64,000 bases of DNA. It comes from Flavobacterium ajazii (lineage in GTDB: Bacteria > Bacteroidota > Bacteroidia > Flavobacteriales > Flavobacteriaceae). The number at the start of each line of letters is the position of its first letter. Position 1 is the first letter of the stretch. Position numbers and translations under genes: made by a program. Under the pieces are notes generated by a model that worked only from the letters and a program-made list of their open reading frames with translations, was not told where the DNA came from and ran no database searches. Of the stretch, positions 19,574 through 28,920 are shown piece after piece. The DNA lies in the NCBI RefSeq assembly GCF_010614725.1, contig NZ_JAAEHL010000009.1, positions 186,001 to 250,000 of the forward strand. Direction: 5' to 3'.

Positions 19574-22042
19574 TTATTCTACTTTAAAAATATACGTTTT
19601 TCCAGCGGTAGTATTAAAATCGTACAATTTAGTATCCGGGGTTTTAAAACCCTTCAGGACTGCTTTTTCATTGATTAGCGGTTCTTTTATCAATTCTGTC
19701 TGATAAAAAAAGTTTGTATTTTCTCCTACAGCTTCTTTCAACTGAATTTTTCCGGTAAGTTTTATATCAGAAGAAATACGTAATCTGCAGTTTCCTCCTA
19801 AAGCAGATTTTACCATCAACTGTTTTACTTTTCCGTTTTCCCATTCCATATTGATTTCAAAACCTCCTCTGGCTTTCAGACCGCTAACTTTACCATTTTT
19901 AAAATCATCCGGCAAAGCAGGAAGCAAATAAATTGAACCGTCATAACTTTGAAGTAACATCTCGGTGATTCCGGCAGTACATCCAAAGTTACCGTCAATT
20001 TGAAACGGCGGATGGGCATCAAAAAGATTTGGATATGTTCCCCCTGATTCTCCCTTGCTTTCAGTAGGTGCTGGGCTCAACTGATCTTTTATCAATTTAA
20101 AAGCCCTGTTGCCATCTAACAATCTCGCCCACCAATTCACTTTCCAGCCCATAGACCAGCCTGTTGAAACATCACCTCTGTAAATCAGTGTGTTTTTTGC
20201 CGCTTCGATAAGCTGAGGCGTTCTGAATGGTGAAATTTGTCCAGACGGAAACAATCCGTATAAATGTGAAATATGTCTGTGATGATCATCAGGTTTGTCC
20301 CAGTCATGAAGCCACTCCTGCAATTGCGAATACTGTCCAATCTGCATTGGAGGAAGCCTTTTTAAAGCCACCGCAACCGAATCGGCAAATGTTTTATCTT
20401 TTTCTAAAATTTTAGAAGCATTAAGAATATTATTGAAAGTATCAAAAACCAGCTGATTATCCATAGTTGTTCCTGCAGATACAGCTACGCTCTTTTCGTA
20501 GGTATTCTCAGGAGACATCGAAGGAGCTACAACCAGCCATTTGTTCTCCGGTTCTTCCTGAAGTACATCGAGATAAAACTGAGCGGCACCTTTTAAAACA
20601 GGATAATATTCCTTTAAAAATTCCCGATCTCCAGTGTATAGATAATGCTGCCACAAATGTTGGGTAAGCCATGCTCCTCCCATTGGCCAGAGTCCATAAA
20701 AACCGCCATCTACAACTCCCGTCATTCGCCATAAATCGGTGTTGTGGTGCATATTCCAGCCTTTTGCGTGATACATTTCGGATGCACTTTCTTTTCCTGT
20801 TACTGCCAAATCCTTCAGCATACTAAATAAAGGCTGATGCATTTCGCTCAAATTCGTTATTTCTGCCGGCCAGTAATTCATTTCAGTATTAATGTTTACC
20901 GTGTATTTGCTATCCCAGGCCGGGTTTAATTTATGATTCCAGATTCCCTGAAGGTTCGCAGGCTGATTCCCAGGCTGAGAGCTCGAAATCAGTAAATATC
21001 TTCCAAACTGAAAATAAAGTCCAACCAATTGCGGATCATAAGCACTCGCAAATTCCTTAATTCTTACATCAGTTGTTTTATTGGACTGAGGAGAATCCCC
21101 TAAAAATAATGATACTCTGTTAAAGTATTTTTGATAAGCTGTTACATGGTTTTTAAAAGATTCAGCATAACTTTTTTTAGATGCTTTCGCCAGAACCTCA
21201 GCAGCTTTTTCTGTTGGATTAGCAGAAAGGTCTTGGTAATTTTTAAAATTAGTCGCAATTGCGATACGAATGATAACTTCATCAGCATCAGATACAGAAA
21301 GTTTGTCAGCTGTTGCGGTTAGTTTTCCTCCTTTTTGGGTACAAATAGCTTCTCCGACATATTTTACCTTACCTATTTTGTTATCTGTGCTTCCGGTAGT
21401 TCCTTCAAAAAACAATTTATTGTCCTGAGTTCTGGAACTGTTTAATACTTGCGGACTAGATGCTGATAAAGTAAAACTTATACTCTTTTTCCTGTCAGCG
21501 GTTAATTTCACTAAAATAATATCATCTGAAAAAGAGGTTAGAATCTCTCTTTTATAAATCACGCCATTCACTTTATAACTTACAGACGAAACTGCTTTTT
21601 CGATATCTAAATCTCTATAATAATCTGAATAAGTTTCATGCCCTGGAAATTCAATCCAAAGGCTTCCAACAGTTTGATAAGGCATTCCGTAGTTTAAATC
21701 TTTGGGAGCCTGTCTTGGAAATGTCTTGTTGGCTAAATCCTGCGCCTGCTTATTTTTTCCTTCAAAAATTAACTTTCTGATTTCTTCAATATCTGAAAAT
21801 ACATTTTTAGGCACGTTGTTTCCCGGCTCACCGGCCCAGACAGTTTCTTCATTTAGCTGAAGTTCTTCTTTTTGAGGATTTCCAAAAACCATTGCACCCA
21901 AACGACCGTTACCTAATGGTAAAGCTTCATTCCAATTGGCAGCAGGTTTATCATAATGCAGTTTTAATTTTTGCTGGGCACTGACCTGAAAAACTCCTAT
22001 CAGTACCCACATAAAAATTACAGTGATTTTAATCTTATTCAT
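19574..22042 (-). CDS. GH95 alpha-L-fucosidase / alpha-L-galactosidase family enzyme
   Basis: 822 aa from the ATG at 22042; a longer reading from a TTG at 22060 adds six residues and is less likely. Signal peptide ends in VSAQ. GH95 landmarks: LPLGNGRLGAMVFG near the N terminus, NIN-TEMNYWPAE with N383 and N385, HRHISHLYGLFP, and FQIDGNFG with presumed base D683. The residue two before the first Asn is Thr381; the fucosidase AfcA has His there as I recall, and Thr has been linked to alpha-L-galactosidase activity. In pectin this would remove terminal L-Fuc or L-Gal. It follows PL11 closely and is paralogous to the GH95 at 34421-36952. Confidence 0.93.
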   Translation of the reverse strand: MNKIKITVIFMWVLIGVFQVSAQQKLKLHYDKPAANWNEALPLGNGRLGAMVFGNPQKEELQLNEETVWAGEPGNNVPKNVFSDIEEIRKLIFEGKNKQAQDLANKTFPRQAPKDLNYGMPYQTVGSLWIEFPGHETYSDYYRDLDIEKAVSSVSYKVNGVIYKREILTSFSDDIILVKLTADRKKSISFTLSASSPQVLNSSRTQDNKLFFEGTTGSTDNKIGKVKYVGEAICTQKGGKLTATADKLSVSDADEVIIRIAIATNFKNYQDLSANPTEKAAEVLAKASKKSYAESFKNHVTAYQKYFNRVSLFLGDSPQSNKTTDVRIKEFASAYDPQLVGLYFQFGRYLLISSSQPGNQPANLQGIWNHKLNPAWDSKYTVNINTEMNYWPAEITNLSEMHQPLFSMLKDLAVTGKESASEMYHAKGWNMHHNTDLWRMTGVVDGGFYGLWPMGGAWLTQHLWQHYLYTGDREFLKEYYPVLKGAAQFYLDVLQEEPENKWLVVAPSMSPENTYEKSVAVSAGTTMDNQLVFDTFNNILNASKILEKDKTFADSVAVALKRLPPMQIGQYSQLQEWLHDWDKPDDHHRHISHLYGLFPSGQISPFRTPQLIEAAKNTLIYRGDVSTGWSMGWKVNWWARLLDGNRAFKLIKDQLSPAPTESKGESGGTYPNLFDAHPPFQIDGNFGCTAGITEMLLQSYDGSIYLLPALPDDFKNGKVSGLKARGGFEINMEWENGKVKQLMVKSALGGNCRLRISSDIKLTGKIQLKEAVGENTNFFYQTELIKEPLINEKAVLKGFKTPDTKLYDFNTTAGKTYIFKVE

Positions 22043-22072
22043 TGATTTTATTTTAGTCAATCCATTACTGAA

Positions 22073-24244
22073 TTAGTTTTTAATCAGTTTCAGGGTTGAA
22101 GTTCCTTTTTCGGATTTTACGTTTATGATGTATAGCCCAGACTGAGTTGATATATCTCCAATTTCTACTTGATTTTCTCCTTCTCCGGATTGTATTTTCT
22201 GACCTAACGAATTATAAATGGTATACGTAAATTTTCCTTTTGCTGAAATACCAAAAGACTGATTTGCAGGATTTGGATAAACTACGGCATTTGCTGAAGA
22301 CTCTTCTTTTGAAAAATCATCCGTTGCCAGATTTCCTGCATTTACGGTCACAATATTTGGCTGTGTCTGTGGCGCCATATCTACACCCAAATAAAAACCA
22401 GGATGAGGCGGCTGATTGTATGCTGAGTTTTGCCAGGCTATCGCTACTCTGTACTGAGGATCATGCATCAAAGTATACAATTTATGTGTAGTAGGAATAT
22501 TAGTCGTATAAATCCTGATAGAAGTATTATCTAATTTACGAAAGATTACTTCTTCTCTCCAATCTCCAAAAAGATCGGCACTCAAACATGGAGTTGCTTT
22601 AGTAGTATTATTTGAAGTATATCCTGTAGCAGTTAGTATATTAACCGTTTTCCCATCAAGAAAATTCCATTTGTCTATTTTATTTGAATCTAATAATTCA
22701 CGGTTTAAGTCAGCATCCCACCAGATAGAAAAATTCTGTGTTGGTTTTGTATTACTGATCAGGTTTCCTTTACAATCCATTAAATAGTTTCCGCCATTTG
22801 CACTTCCAAAACATTCATATCCCTTGTAGCGAGGGTCAATATCTGCAGCATTGCAGCGTCCTATATCTCCAGTTGAAGGAATACCCCATATTGTAGCTCC
22901 TGTCTTGGCATCTAAGAAAACAAGACCATTTGTTTTGTACTTAGTCGGTTCTTCCAGACATTGCCATATCTCCAATCCAGGACGTTCCGGATCCATATCG
23001 GTCATGTGTAAAGCATCACCATGACCTAAAGTATTAGCATATAATAGTGTTCCATCATCATTAATAGCACTAGATCCATTAAACACTTCGTCTTTTCCAT
23101 CTCCGTCTGAGTCACCAACCGTCATTTGGTGGTTTCCCATACCTGTTGCAGCAGTATTTCCAGAAGTTTTGCTGTCAAAAATCCATCTTTGTGTAAGGTT
23201 ATTGTTTCTCCAATCCCATGCCACACGAACCATTCTACCACCAACATCATTTCTTCCAGTATAATATCCACGTCCGGTTATCAAACTTGGTTTTGATCCA
23301 TCAAGATAAGCTATAGCGTCAACAAAACGTTCTGAACGACCACCATAAGTGTCTCCCCAATCAGATAGTGATCCACGTGCTGGCAAATAATTAGTAGAAG
23401 CCATTGCTTTTCCAGTTAGTCCGTTAAAAACAGTTAAAAATTCAGGTCCTGATATAACGGCACCATAAGGGCTGCCGGATGTAGTAGTGCTGCCAGTAGT
23501 ATTTCTGTAATCTGCAGCTGCATCGCCAATGACAACTCCGGTTCCGTCTATCGTTCCGTCAGCGGTTCTGCAGGTCATTTCAGCTTTTCCGTCAGAGTCC
23601 AGATCATACACCATAAATTGGGTATAATGTGCACCGGCACGGATATTTTTTCCCATATCAATTCTCCATAAACGTGTTCCGTCTAAACGGTAGCAGTCAA
23701 TATAAACATTGCCTGTAAAACCAGGTTCTGAATTGTCTTTTGAATTGGAGGGATTCCATTTAACGAAGATTTCATATTGTCCGTCTCCATCTACATCACC
23801 TACACTACAGTCATTTACTTCATAGGTATAAGCCACTCCATCCCGATTAGTATCTCCGGGAGGAATCTGCATGGCTATGTCTAAATATTGGTTCGCCCAT
23901 ACAGTTGCCGGCTCTGAAGCCGGTTCTTCTACTCCGTTAATAATGGCACGAACTGTATAAGTTCCGTTGACAGTAGTAGCATGAGTATAGTTTGTGGTAG
24001 TCGTGAACGGGCTTGCTGCCAGTTTTACCCCATCACAATATAAATTGTAACTTACATCTGTGGGTTCTGTTCCCAGCATTCTCCAGCCAATATAGACCTG
24101 ACTGGTACTGAGCCGCATAGCGACTAAGCCTCTGTTTAATTTTTCAACATTCCGCTGAGCAGTTACCTGAGCGGTTATTCCAAATAGAAAGAGCACTAAA
24201 AAGACTCCCTTTTTAAAGAAAATGGTTTGTAATTTTTTGTTCAT
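22073..24244 (-). CDS. PL11 rhamnogalacturonan lyase with type IX secretion C-terminal domain
   Basis: 723 aa with a signal peptide ending at about residue 29. The PL11 catalytic region (about 30-640) starts with VEKLNRGLVAM and contains calcium-binding-like DVDGDGQYE, DLDSDGKAE and DSDGDGKDE segments and a CLSADLFGDWREEV stretch, all typical of eight-bladed PL11 lyases. The last 80 residues, with VYPNPANQ, YTIYNSLGQ and GLYIINV, form a type A T9SS sorting domain, so the enzyme should be secreted or cell-surface bound. It cleaves the GalA-Rha backbone of rhamnogalacturonan-I. No other enzyme of the cluster has this sorting domain. Confidence 0.95.
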   Translation of the reverse strand: MNKKLQTIFFKKGVFLVLFLFGITAQVTAQRNVEKLNRGLVAMRLSTSQVYIGWRMLGTEPTDVSYNLYCDGVKLAASPFTTTTNYTHATTVNGTYTVRAIINGVEEPASEPATVWANQYLDIAMQIPPGDTNRDGVAYTYEVNDCSVGDVDGDGQYEIFVKWNPSNSKDNSEPGFTGNVYIDCYRLDGTRLWRIDMGKNIRAGAHYTQFMVYDLDSDGKAEMTCRTADGTIDGTGVVIGDAAADYRNTTGSTTTSGSPYGAVISGPEFLTVFNGLTGKAMASTNYLPARGSLSDWGDTYGGRSERFVDAIAYLDGSKPSLITGRGYYTGRNDVGGRMVRVAWDWRNNNLTQRWIFDSKTSGNTAATGMGNHQMTVGDSDGDGKDEVFNGSSAINDDGTLLYANTLGHGDALHMTDMDPERPGLEIWQCLEEPTKYKTNGLVFLDAKTGATIWGIPSTGDIGRCNAADIDPRYKGYECFGSANGGNYLMDCKGNLISNTKPTQNFSIWWDADLNRELLDSNKIDKWNFLDGKTVNILTATGYTSNNTTKATPCLSADLFGDWREEVIFRKLDNTSIRIYTTNIPTTHKLYTLMHDPQYRVAIAWQNSAYNQPPHPGFYLGVDMAPQTQPNIVTVNAGNLATDDFSKEESSANAVVYPNPANQSFGISAKGKFTYTIYNSLGQKIQSGEGENQVEIGDISTQSGLYIINVKSEKGTSTLKLIKN

Positions 24245-24263
24245 GGTTGGTTTGATTGGTTAG
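24245..24263 (-). promoter_or_regulatory. AC-rich leader shared with the pectin-locus susC
   Basis: Directly before the PL11 ATG the minus strand reads CTAACCAATCAAACCAACC. A nearly identical CTAACCAAACCAACC precedes the susC gene (34312-34326). In an organism without Shine-Dalgarno sites a shared leader this close to two starts of the same locus may affect translation or be a regulatory site. Confidence 0.35.
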
Positions 24264-24377
24264 TAAAGTTGGTAGTGATAAAGTTTTTAATACATAAAAT
24301 GTTATTTTGATACGTTATATGAAATTGATTGAAATTTGATGAAATAATATCTCAAATAAATTGTATTTGAAAACATC

Positions 24378-24500
24378 TGTCATCCTGAGCGGAGTCGAAG
24401 GCTTTTAAACAAAAAGGGCTTCGACTAAGTTTATCCTGAGCCATTCGCCTTCATTCACTATAAACTTTTGAAAGGGCTTCGACTCCGCTCAGCCTGAAAC
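24378..24500. repeat. REP-like inverted repeat, copy 1 (CTGAGCGGAGTCGAAG family)
   Basis: The left arm TGTCATCCTGAGCGGAGTCG (24378-24397) and the right arm ending CGACTCCGCTCAGCCTGA (to 24497) are inverted copies; a third, damaged copy (CTTCGACTAAGTTTATCCTG, from 24419) lies inside. The core recurs at 54149-54214 and, more degenerate, at 55965-56055. The 24245-24518 gap contains this element and an A/T-rich stretch without a clear promoter. Confidence 0.85.
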
Positions 24501-24518
24501 TGATTTTAATTTTTATCT

Positions 24519-25559
24519 TTATTTTTTATATAAAGCAATGATTTTCTTTGGGTTCCAGTTATCAACAACTGCTTCCTCTGAACAAGTAGATTTAAAAACA
24601 TTTTCTACAGTATATTGTTTTACATCATCTGTAGTTAAATTTTTCATCCATTTTACTCTTTCATTTGGGTAAGCACCCGTGCCGGCGGATTTGTATTCGG
24701 CATATCTCGCAGTCTGTTCATTTTCAGTTTTGCCCCAGTTGTTCCAGCCAGCAGGTTTTATCGCATTCGACATTTCTGTGTTTAAAAAAACAACTGCAGC
24801 ATAAGGACGCCAAGGTCTCCCTAACGTTGTAATGCCTGCTCCTGTTCCGGTAATTTTACAGTCATTAAATATATAACCATATTTTACCTTTTCTTTGGTT
24901 GAAGCAGCTGTAATGGCACTGCCTCCTTTGGTATGTAACACACAATTGTCAAAAAATGCTGTAGAACTTCCAAAAATAAAATCGGTAGAACCTTCTAAAT
25001 AACAATCTTTAAAATACTGACGCGCATCTCCTCCATAAACTGTATCTTGAAAACCAAGGAATTTACAGTTGCTAAATACTGCTTTATCTCCTACAATATG
25101 AATCGCCAATGCCTGACCTACAGGACCTGAGGCATTTTCGAATGTGATGTCTTTTGCGTAAAATCCGGAGCCTTTTATAAAACAGCTGGATGAACCGCTT
25201 GTTCCGTAATTTTTATTGGTTTCTGGATTGATTCTGTTAGCATAATTGTCGTAGGTCAGGATTACTTTATTTACATCTTCGCCAATTAAAGTCACATTAT
25301 TTTTATCTGCGTCTAAAGTGATGACTTGTTTGTATGTACCGTTTTTTACAAAAATAACCGTACGATCCGATTTTAATTTCGGAACGGCATCAAAAGCTTC
25401 CTGAACCGTTTTATAATCACCGCTTCCATCCTGAGCAACCACTATATCGTATTTAATTTTTCTTTTATCTACATTTTCCGATTGTATATCATTTCCTATT
25501 GCAGCATTTGCATTAGAAAAGACACTTATAACTAACATTAATATTGTACTCAGTCTCAT
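24519..25559 (-). CDS. CE8 pectin methylesterase
   Basis: 346 aa with a signal peptide (1-20). Beta-helix fold with the full CE8 active site: Q149 (VGQALAI), Q171-D172 (GFQDT), D193 (STDFIFG), and R248/W250 (LGRPWRPY). D193 is the nucleophile and D172 the acid/base by comparison with plant and Erwinia enzymes. It removes methyl groups from homogalacturonan, making it a substrate for the PL1 and PL10 lyases of the same locus. The PL1 gene ends 18 bp upstream, so the pair are likely one transcript. Confidence 0.96.
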   Translation of the reverse strand: MRLSTILMLVISVFSNANAAIGNDIQSENVDKRKIKYDIVVAQDGSGDYKTVQEAFDAVPKLKSDRTVIFVKNGTYKQVITLDADKNNVTLIGEDVNKVILTYDNYANRINPETNKNYGTSGSSSCFIKGSGFYAKDITFENASGPVGQALAIHIVGDKAVFSNCKFLGFQDTVYGGDARQYFKDCYLEGSTDFIFGSSTAFFDNCVLHTKGGSAITAASTKEKVKYGYIFNDCKITGTGAGITTLGRPWRPYAAVVFLNTEMSNAIKPAGWNNWGKTENEQTARYAEYKSAGTGAYPNERVKWMKNLTTDDVKQYTVENVFKSTCSEEAVVDNWNPKKIIALYKK

Positions 25560-25577
25560 TGTTTTATTATTCTTTTT

Positions 25578-27026
25578 TTATTTTACCAAACTATTAATAT
25601 ATACTTCAATATTTTCATAATCCTCAGTTAAATCATGACCGTTTGGATTATATTTTGTTATATCTAACTTATTTTTCTTTTTCCAGTTATCTGGAATACC
25701 ATCACCAGAACTGTCTAATGGTGCTTCTTTGGATTTTAATTTTGGCCAGCCGCCAACATCTTCCTGAGAATCAATAATCCCCCTTGTACTTCCTTTGGAG
25801 CCTTTGTAGGTGTAAGTTCCTTTTTTAACTTCATCGACAATTCTTAAATCAACAGCATCCCTTACCAAAGATGCTCCTCCAAATTTCAAAACCTTTTCGT
25901 AAGCTTCTAAAGCTGTGTCTGTATGAACATTGTCATTAATATTATGAGGAACAGTCATTTTCATAGCTTGTTTATCAGCCTGAGAAACTATTCCGTAACT
26001 GCCATGAAATTGATTGTAAACTCCGTAATTCCAGTTATCTTTTGTAACAGTCTCACTTCCTTCTACAACATTACCATCAATATAAAACCTGCCCCAGAGA
26101 TTGTAAACTTCTGTTCCCGGAATCTTGTTTTTATCGATACCAATAATTTTACCGGATCTGGCTGTAGCCGGGCCTGGTTTATAATAACAATTGACAATAT
26201 TTACATTCATCGCTTCACCACCATAACAGCTGTTGGTTCCCCAGTTATAAATCACATTATTTCGTACATCGACCAGATCTGTAAGTGCAGAGGCTTTACC
26301 GGCCTGTTCACCCAATCTCGGATTTCTGCTGTCGTGATGTGCTATTAAATTATGATGAAATGAAGCATTTTTGCCTCCCCAGATTGCCCCATAACCATGA
26401 GAACCTTTTTGATGTACTGAAACCTTCAGACTTTCGGTGACAAAACACCATTGAAACGTAGTCTTTTCATTGGCATAAAAAGAAGCGGTTTCATCTGTTG
26501 ACCAGCTTAACGAGCAATGATCTATGATAATATTTTTGCGAAATCTGGCTTCGAGAGCATCAGCCTGCTGGTGTCCTGCATCGCCCATTCTGAATCTTAA
26601 ATAACGGATAATAACATTATCTGCATTGATAAGTACAGGATAATCTTTAATACAGATTCCGTCTCCCGGCGCGGTCTGTCCGGCAATTGTAACATCATTA
26701 TCATTAATGGTCAGTCTGGATTTTAAAGCGATGGTTCCTGATATTTTGAATAAGATATATCGTTTCCCCTTAGTGGTTGCAGCAGCCCTGAAACTTCCCG
26801 GACCTGAATCATTTAAATTGGTTACAAAAAGTACTTTTCCTCCTCTTCCTCCGGTTGTGTATTTACCAAATCCTTCTGCTGTTGGAAATGCTAGAGGTTG
26901 TTCTTCTAGAAAAATTGGTTTTTCAATTTTAGATTGATTTTTAAAATCTTCTTTATACCTGTAAGCACTACAAACAAGGAGAGAAAAACTCAATAGAAAA
27001 AAAACATGTACTTTTTTATAATTCAT
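25578..27026 (-). CDS. PL1-family pectate lyase
   Basis: 482 aa. N-terminal signal sequence; a Cys at 19 (LLVCSAY) is a poor lipobox, so lipidation is uncertain. The pectate-lyase beta-helix begins with AFPTAEGFGKYTTGGRGG and includes ALEARFRKNIIIDHCSLSW, STDETASFY and HDSRNPRLG, motifs of the Bacteroidota PL1 group. The C terminus has a calcium-loop-like SSGDGIPDNWK followed by a YENIEVYINSL helix. It cleaves de-methylated homogalacturonan, consistent with the co-transcribed CE8. A 277-bp gap upstream contains the terminator of the preceding unit and an inverted repeat. Confidence 0.9.
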   Translation of the reverse strand: MNYKKVHVFFLLSFSLLVCSAYRYKEDFKNQSKIEKPIFLEEQPLAFPTAEGFGKYTTGGRGGKVLFVTNLNDSGPGSFRAAATTKGKRYILFKISGTIALKSRLTINDNDVTIAGQTAPGDGICIKDYPVLINADNVIIRYLRFRMGDAGHQQADALEARFRKNIIIDHCSLSWSTDETASFYANEKTTFQWCFVTESLKVSVHQKGSHGYGAIWGGKNASFHHNLIAHHDSRNPRLGEQAGKASALTDLVDVRNNVIYNWGTNSCYGGEAMNVNIVNCYYKPGPATARSGKIIGIDKNKIPGTEVYNLWGRFYIDGNVVEGSETVTKDNWNYGVYNQFHGSYGIVSQADKQAMKMTVPHNINDNVHTDTALEAYEKVLKFGGASLVRDAVDLRIVDEVKKGTYTYKGSKGSTRGIIDSQEDVGGWPKLKSKEAPLDSSGDGIPDNWKKKNKLDITKYNPNGHDLTEDYENIEVYINSLVK

Positions 27027-27040
27027 TATTTATAAAATTA

Positions 27041-27165
27041 TTAAAGGTGCCTGAAAAATTTATTCACTTCAACAAACATTTTGTTTAAAAAACCAATTAA
27101 CCACTAAAAACTTAAATAAACATTTTATGAAGATCTATCAAAATGATTAATCAGACACCTTTTAA
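27041..27165. repeat. Spaced inverted repeat and direct repeats upstream of PL1
   Basis: TTAAAGGTGCCTGA (27041-27054) and TCAGACACCTTTTAA (27151-27165) are near-complementary arms 96 bp apart. Between them the sequence CTT(C/A)AA(C/T)AAACATTTT occurs twice in direct orientation (27067-27082 and 27111-27126), 44 bp apart. This is the upstream region of the PL1-CE8 unit, so either pair could be a regulator site. Confidence 0.5.
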
Positions 27166-27235
27166 TTAATTCAAAACCTAGCCACAAATTTTATACCACC
27201 AAATCTTTAAATTTAACTTTTCGTTAAAAAAATCA

Positions 27236-27265
27236 AAAGAGAGAATTCAATTGAATCCCCTCTTT
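27236..27265 (-). terminator. Terminator of the GH95-susC-susD-DUF5123 transcript
   Basis: On the minus strand AAAGAGGGGATTC (27265-27253) pairs with GAATTCTCTCTTT (27248-27236) around a 4-nt loop, with one mismatch, followed by TTGATTTTTTT. This has the form of an intrinsic terminator and lies about 40 nt after the stop of the DUF5123 gene. Confidence 0.7.
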
Positions 27266-27303
27266 CAATCAAACACTAAATATAAACTATATTTTTACAT
27301 CAA

Positions 27304-28890
27304 TTAAAACCAACGCGGATCACCTGCAACTCCGGCACCTGCAAAACCAATACCCGGCTTGATATGGAAATCACCAATAAGAGGATCTACAAAGAAATCT
27401 GCTATAGCAAGCGGAACCTCTGTAATTCCGGTTAAAGGTCTTGTGCCGATGGTCAGATCTTTTGTTTTGTAATTGCTGTTGTATGTAATACTGATATTGC
27501 TGTAAGTACCACTTGTACTATTTAAAGCCATACCGCCGTTTGGACCGGCTATGATACAATTCTGAATAGAAACCTGTACCGGATTATTGTTATCAAAATT
27601 CCAAAGATGCCCCATTCCGATAGTAGTATTCACGCAAGTGATATTTTTGAAATTGATGCTTGTTTTTACACGAACATCTGCAAAACGAGTACTGATTTCA
27701 GTAAGCGTACAATTCGAAACATTAATCGATTTTACCGTACTTCCTGCTGCTACATTCAGTACACCATAACCTCCTGTCTGAGAAATAAGGCAATTATTTA
27801 CATTAATATTATTCACAGTACTTACGCCGCTAACCCTAACAATAGAATTGAGTCTGGTAATATTACATCCTTCTATCTGAATGTCGTTTACTGTTTTAGT
27901 CCCTAAATCAATAAAGAAACTATCTGCAGAATTAGTAGTCAGGTTTTGTACTATAATATCGTTTACTTTGTCCTGAACCCTAAATCTGACATTCCCTAAA
28001 CGTGATGGCCCGCTGCTGTTTCTTGACCCCACAAATGCAATATTATTTACTCCTGTTGGAATAGTGATATCACCTCCAATTGTGTAGATTGCCCCTGCTT
28101 CAAACTCCACCGTAATATCTTTTGCCCCACCGGCTACAAGCCCCTGCAAAGCGGTGTTAATACTTCCAGCTGTGTCGGTAAGCAAAACTTTATAAGCTGT
28201 ACTGTTAAACAAACCTGTTGTTTTTACCTCTAAAGTTCCGCGAACATTGGTTTCATTAAAAATTTTAGCTGTGTAATTGGTTCCATTAGCCAGATTATCG
28301 ATTGTAGCTGTACCAGCAGTTTTTTGTTCCTCAGTTAACACAATATTTTTCACTAATACCGAAGCTGCGTCGTACAAACTGATATTGGTAACTTTGGGCG
28401 AAACAATCCAGCCTAAAGTTACACTTGTGGTTGTAGCGACATATCCTTTAAAAATCTGCTCTGCAGGCGTAACAAAATAAACCTGGCTGTATTTGGACTC
28501 CTTGCCTGTTTTTTCGTCGATGCTTTTCATTCGGACAGAATACTCAGTAGTTCCGTCAAGATCATCAAAAATTTCCCTGTATTCTACTTTGGCCTGATCT
28601 GAAGAATTGGCAAACGGAACTAAATTCGCAGCAGAAAGCTCAACCGTTTTTACAATTTCCTTAAACTCTAAATTATCCTTGCTGAACTCAAAAACATATT
28701 TTGTAGCCGAAATTGATTTTGTAAACTTAAGTTCAACAGCCGTAGCCTGAATAGCTGAAGTTTCAAAAACAATAGATTTAAAAAGCCTATCGTAACTGGA
28801 ATCTATCGGCCAGTCATTATAATCTTTTTCACACCCGGTCATCATTGCAAAAAGCAATAAAACACCGGAAATTGCTAATATTTTTTTCAT
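27304..28890 (-). CDS. Surface lipoprotein with fibronectin-like and DUF5123-type beta-helix regions
   Basis: 528 aa. Lipoprotein signal with Cys20 (MMTGCEKDYND), and acidic residues after the Cys that fit surface export. The N-terminal third holds two Fn3-like segments (about 35-140 and 145-230, with TEYSVRMKSID and GTNYTAKIFNE); the rest is a parallel beta-helix (about 235-528) with many short repeats of the NINVNNCLIS kind. This layout matches the DUF4957/DUF5123 proteins found after SusD in pectin loci. Encoded directly after susD, it may be the surface glycan-binding protein of the locus, or a non-classical lyase. No catalytic residues could be recognised. Confidence 0.75.
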   Translation of the reverse strand: MKKILAISGVLLLFAMMTGCEKDYNDWPIDSSYDRLFKSIVFETSAIQATAVELKFTKSISATKYVFEFSKDNLEFKEIVKTVELSAANLVPFANSSDQAKVEYREIFDDLDGTTEYSVRMKSIDEKTGKESKYSQVYFVTPAEQIFKGYVATTTSVTLGWIVSPKVTNISLYDAASVLVKNIVLTEEQKTAGTATIDNLANGTNYTAKIFNETNVRGTLEVKTTGLFNSTAYKVLLTDTAGSINTALQGLVAGGAKDITVEFEAGAIYTIGGDITIPTGVNNIAFVGSRNSSGPSRLGNVRFRVQDKVNDIIVQNLTTNSADSFFIDLGTKTVNDIQIEGCNITRLNSIVRVSGVSTVNNINVNNCLISQTGGYGVLNVAAGSTVKSINVSNCTLTEISTRFADVRVKTSINFKNITCVNTTIGMGHLWNFDNNNPVQVSIQNCIIAGPNGGMALNSTSGTYSNISITYNSNYKTKDLTIGTRPLTGITEVPLAIADFFVDPLIGDFHIKPGIGFAGAGVAGDPRWF

Positions 28891-28920
28891 TATAATTAAA
28901 AATTAAATTAATGTCATTTA

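Noticed and set aside
22043..22060. TTG extension of the GH95 gene
   Set aside because: An ATG 18 nt downstream gives a standard signal peptide; the TTG adds only six residues.
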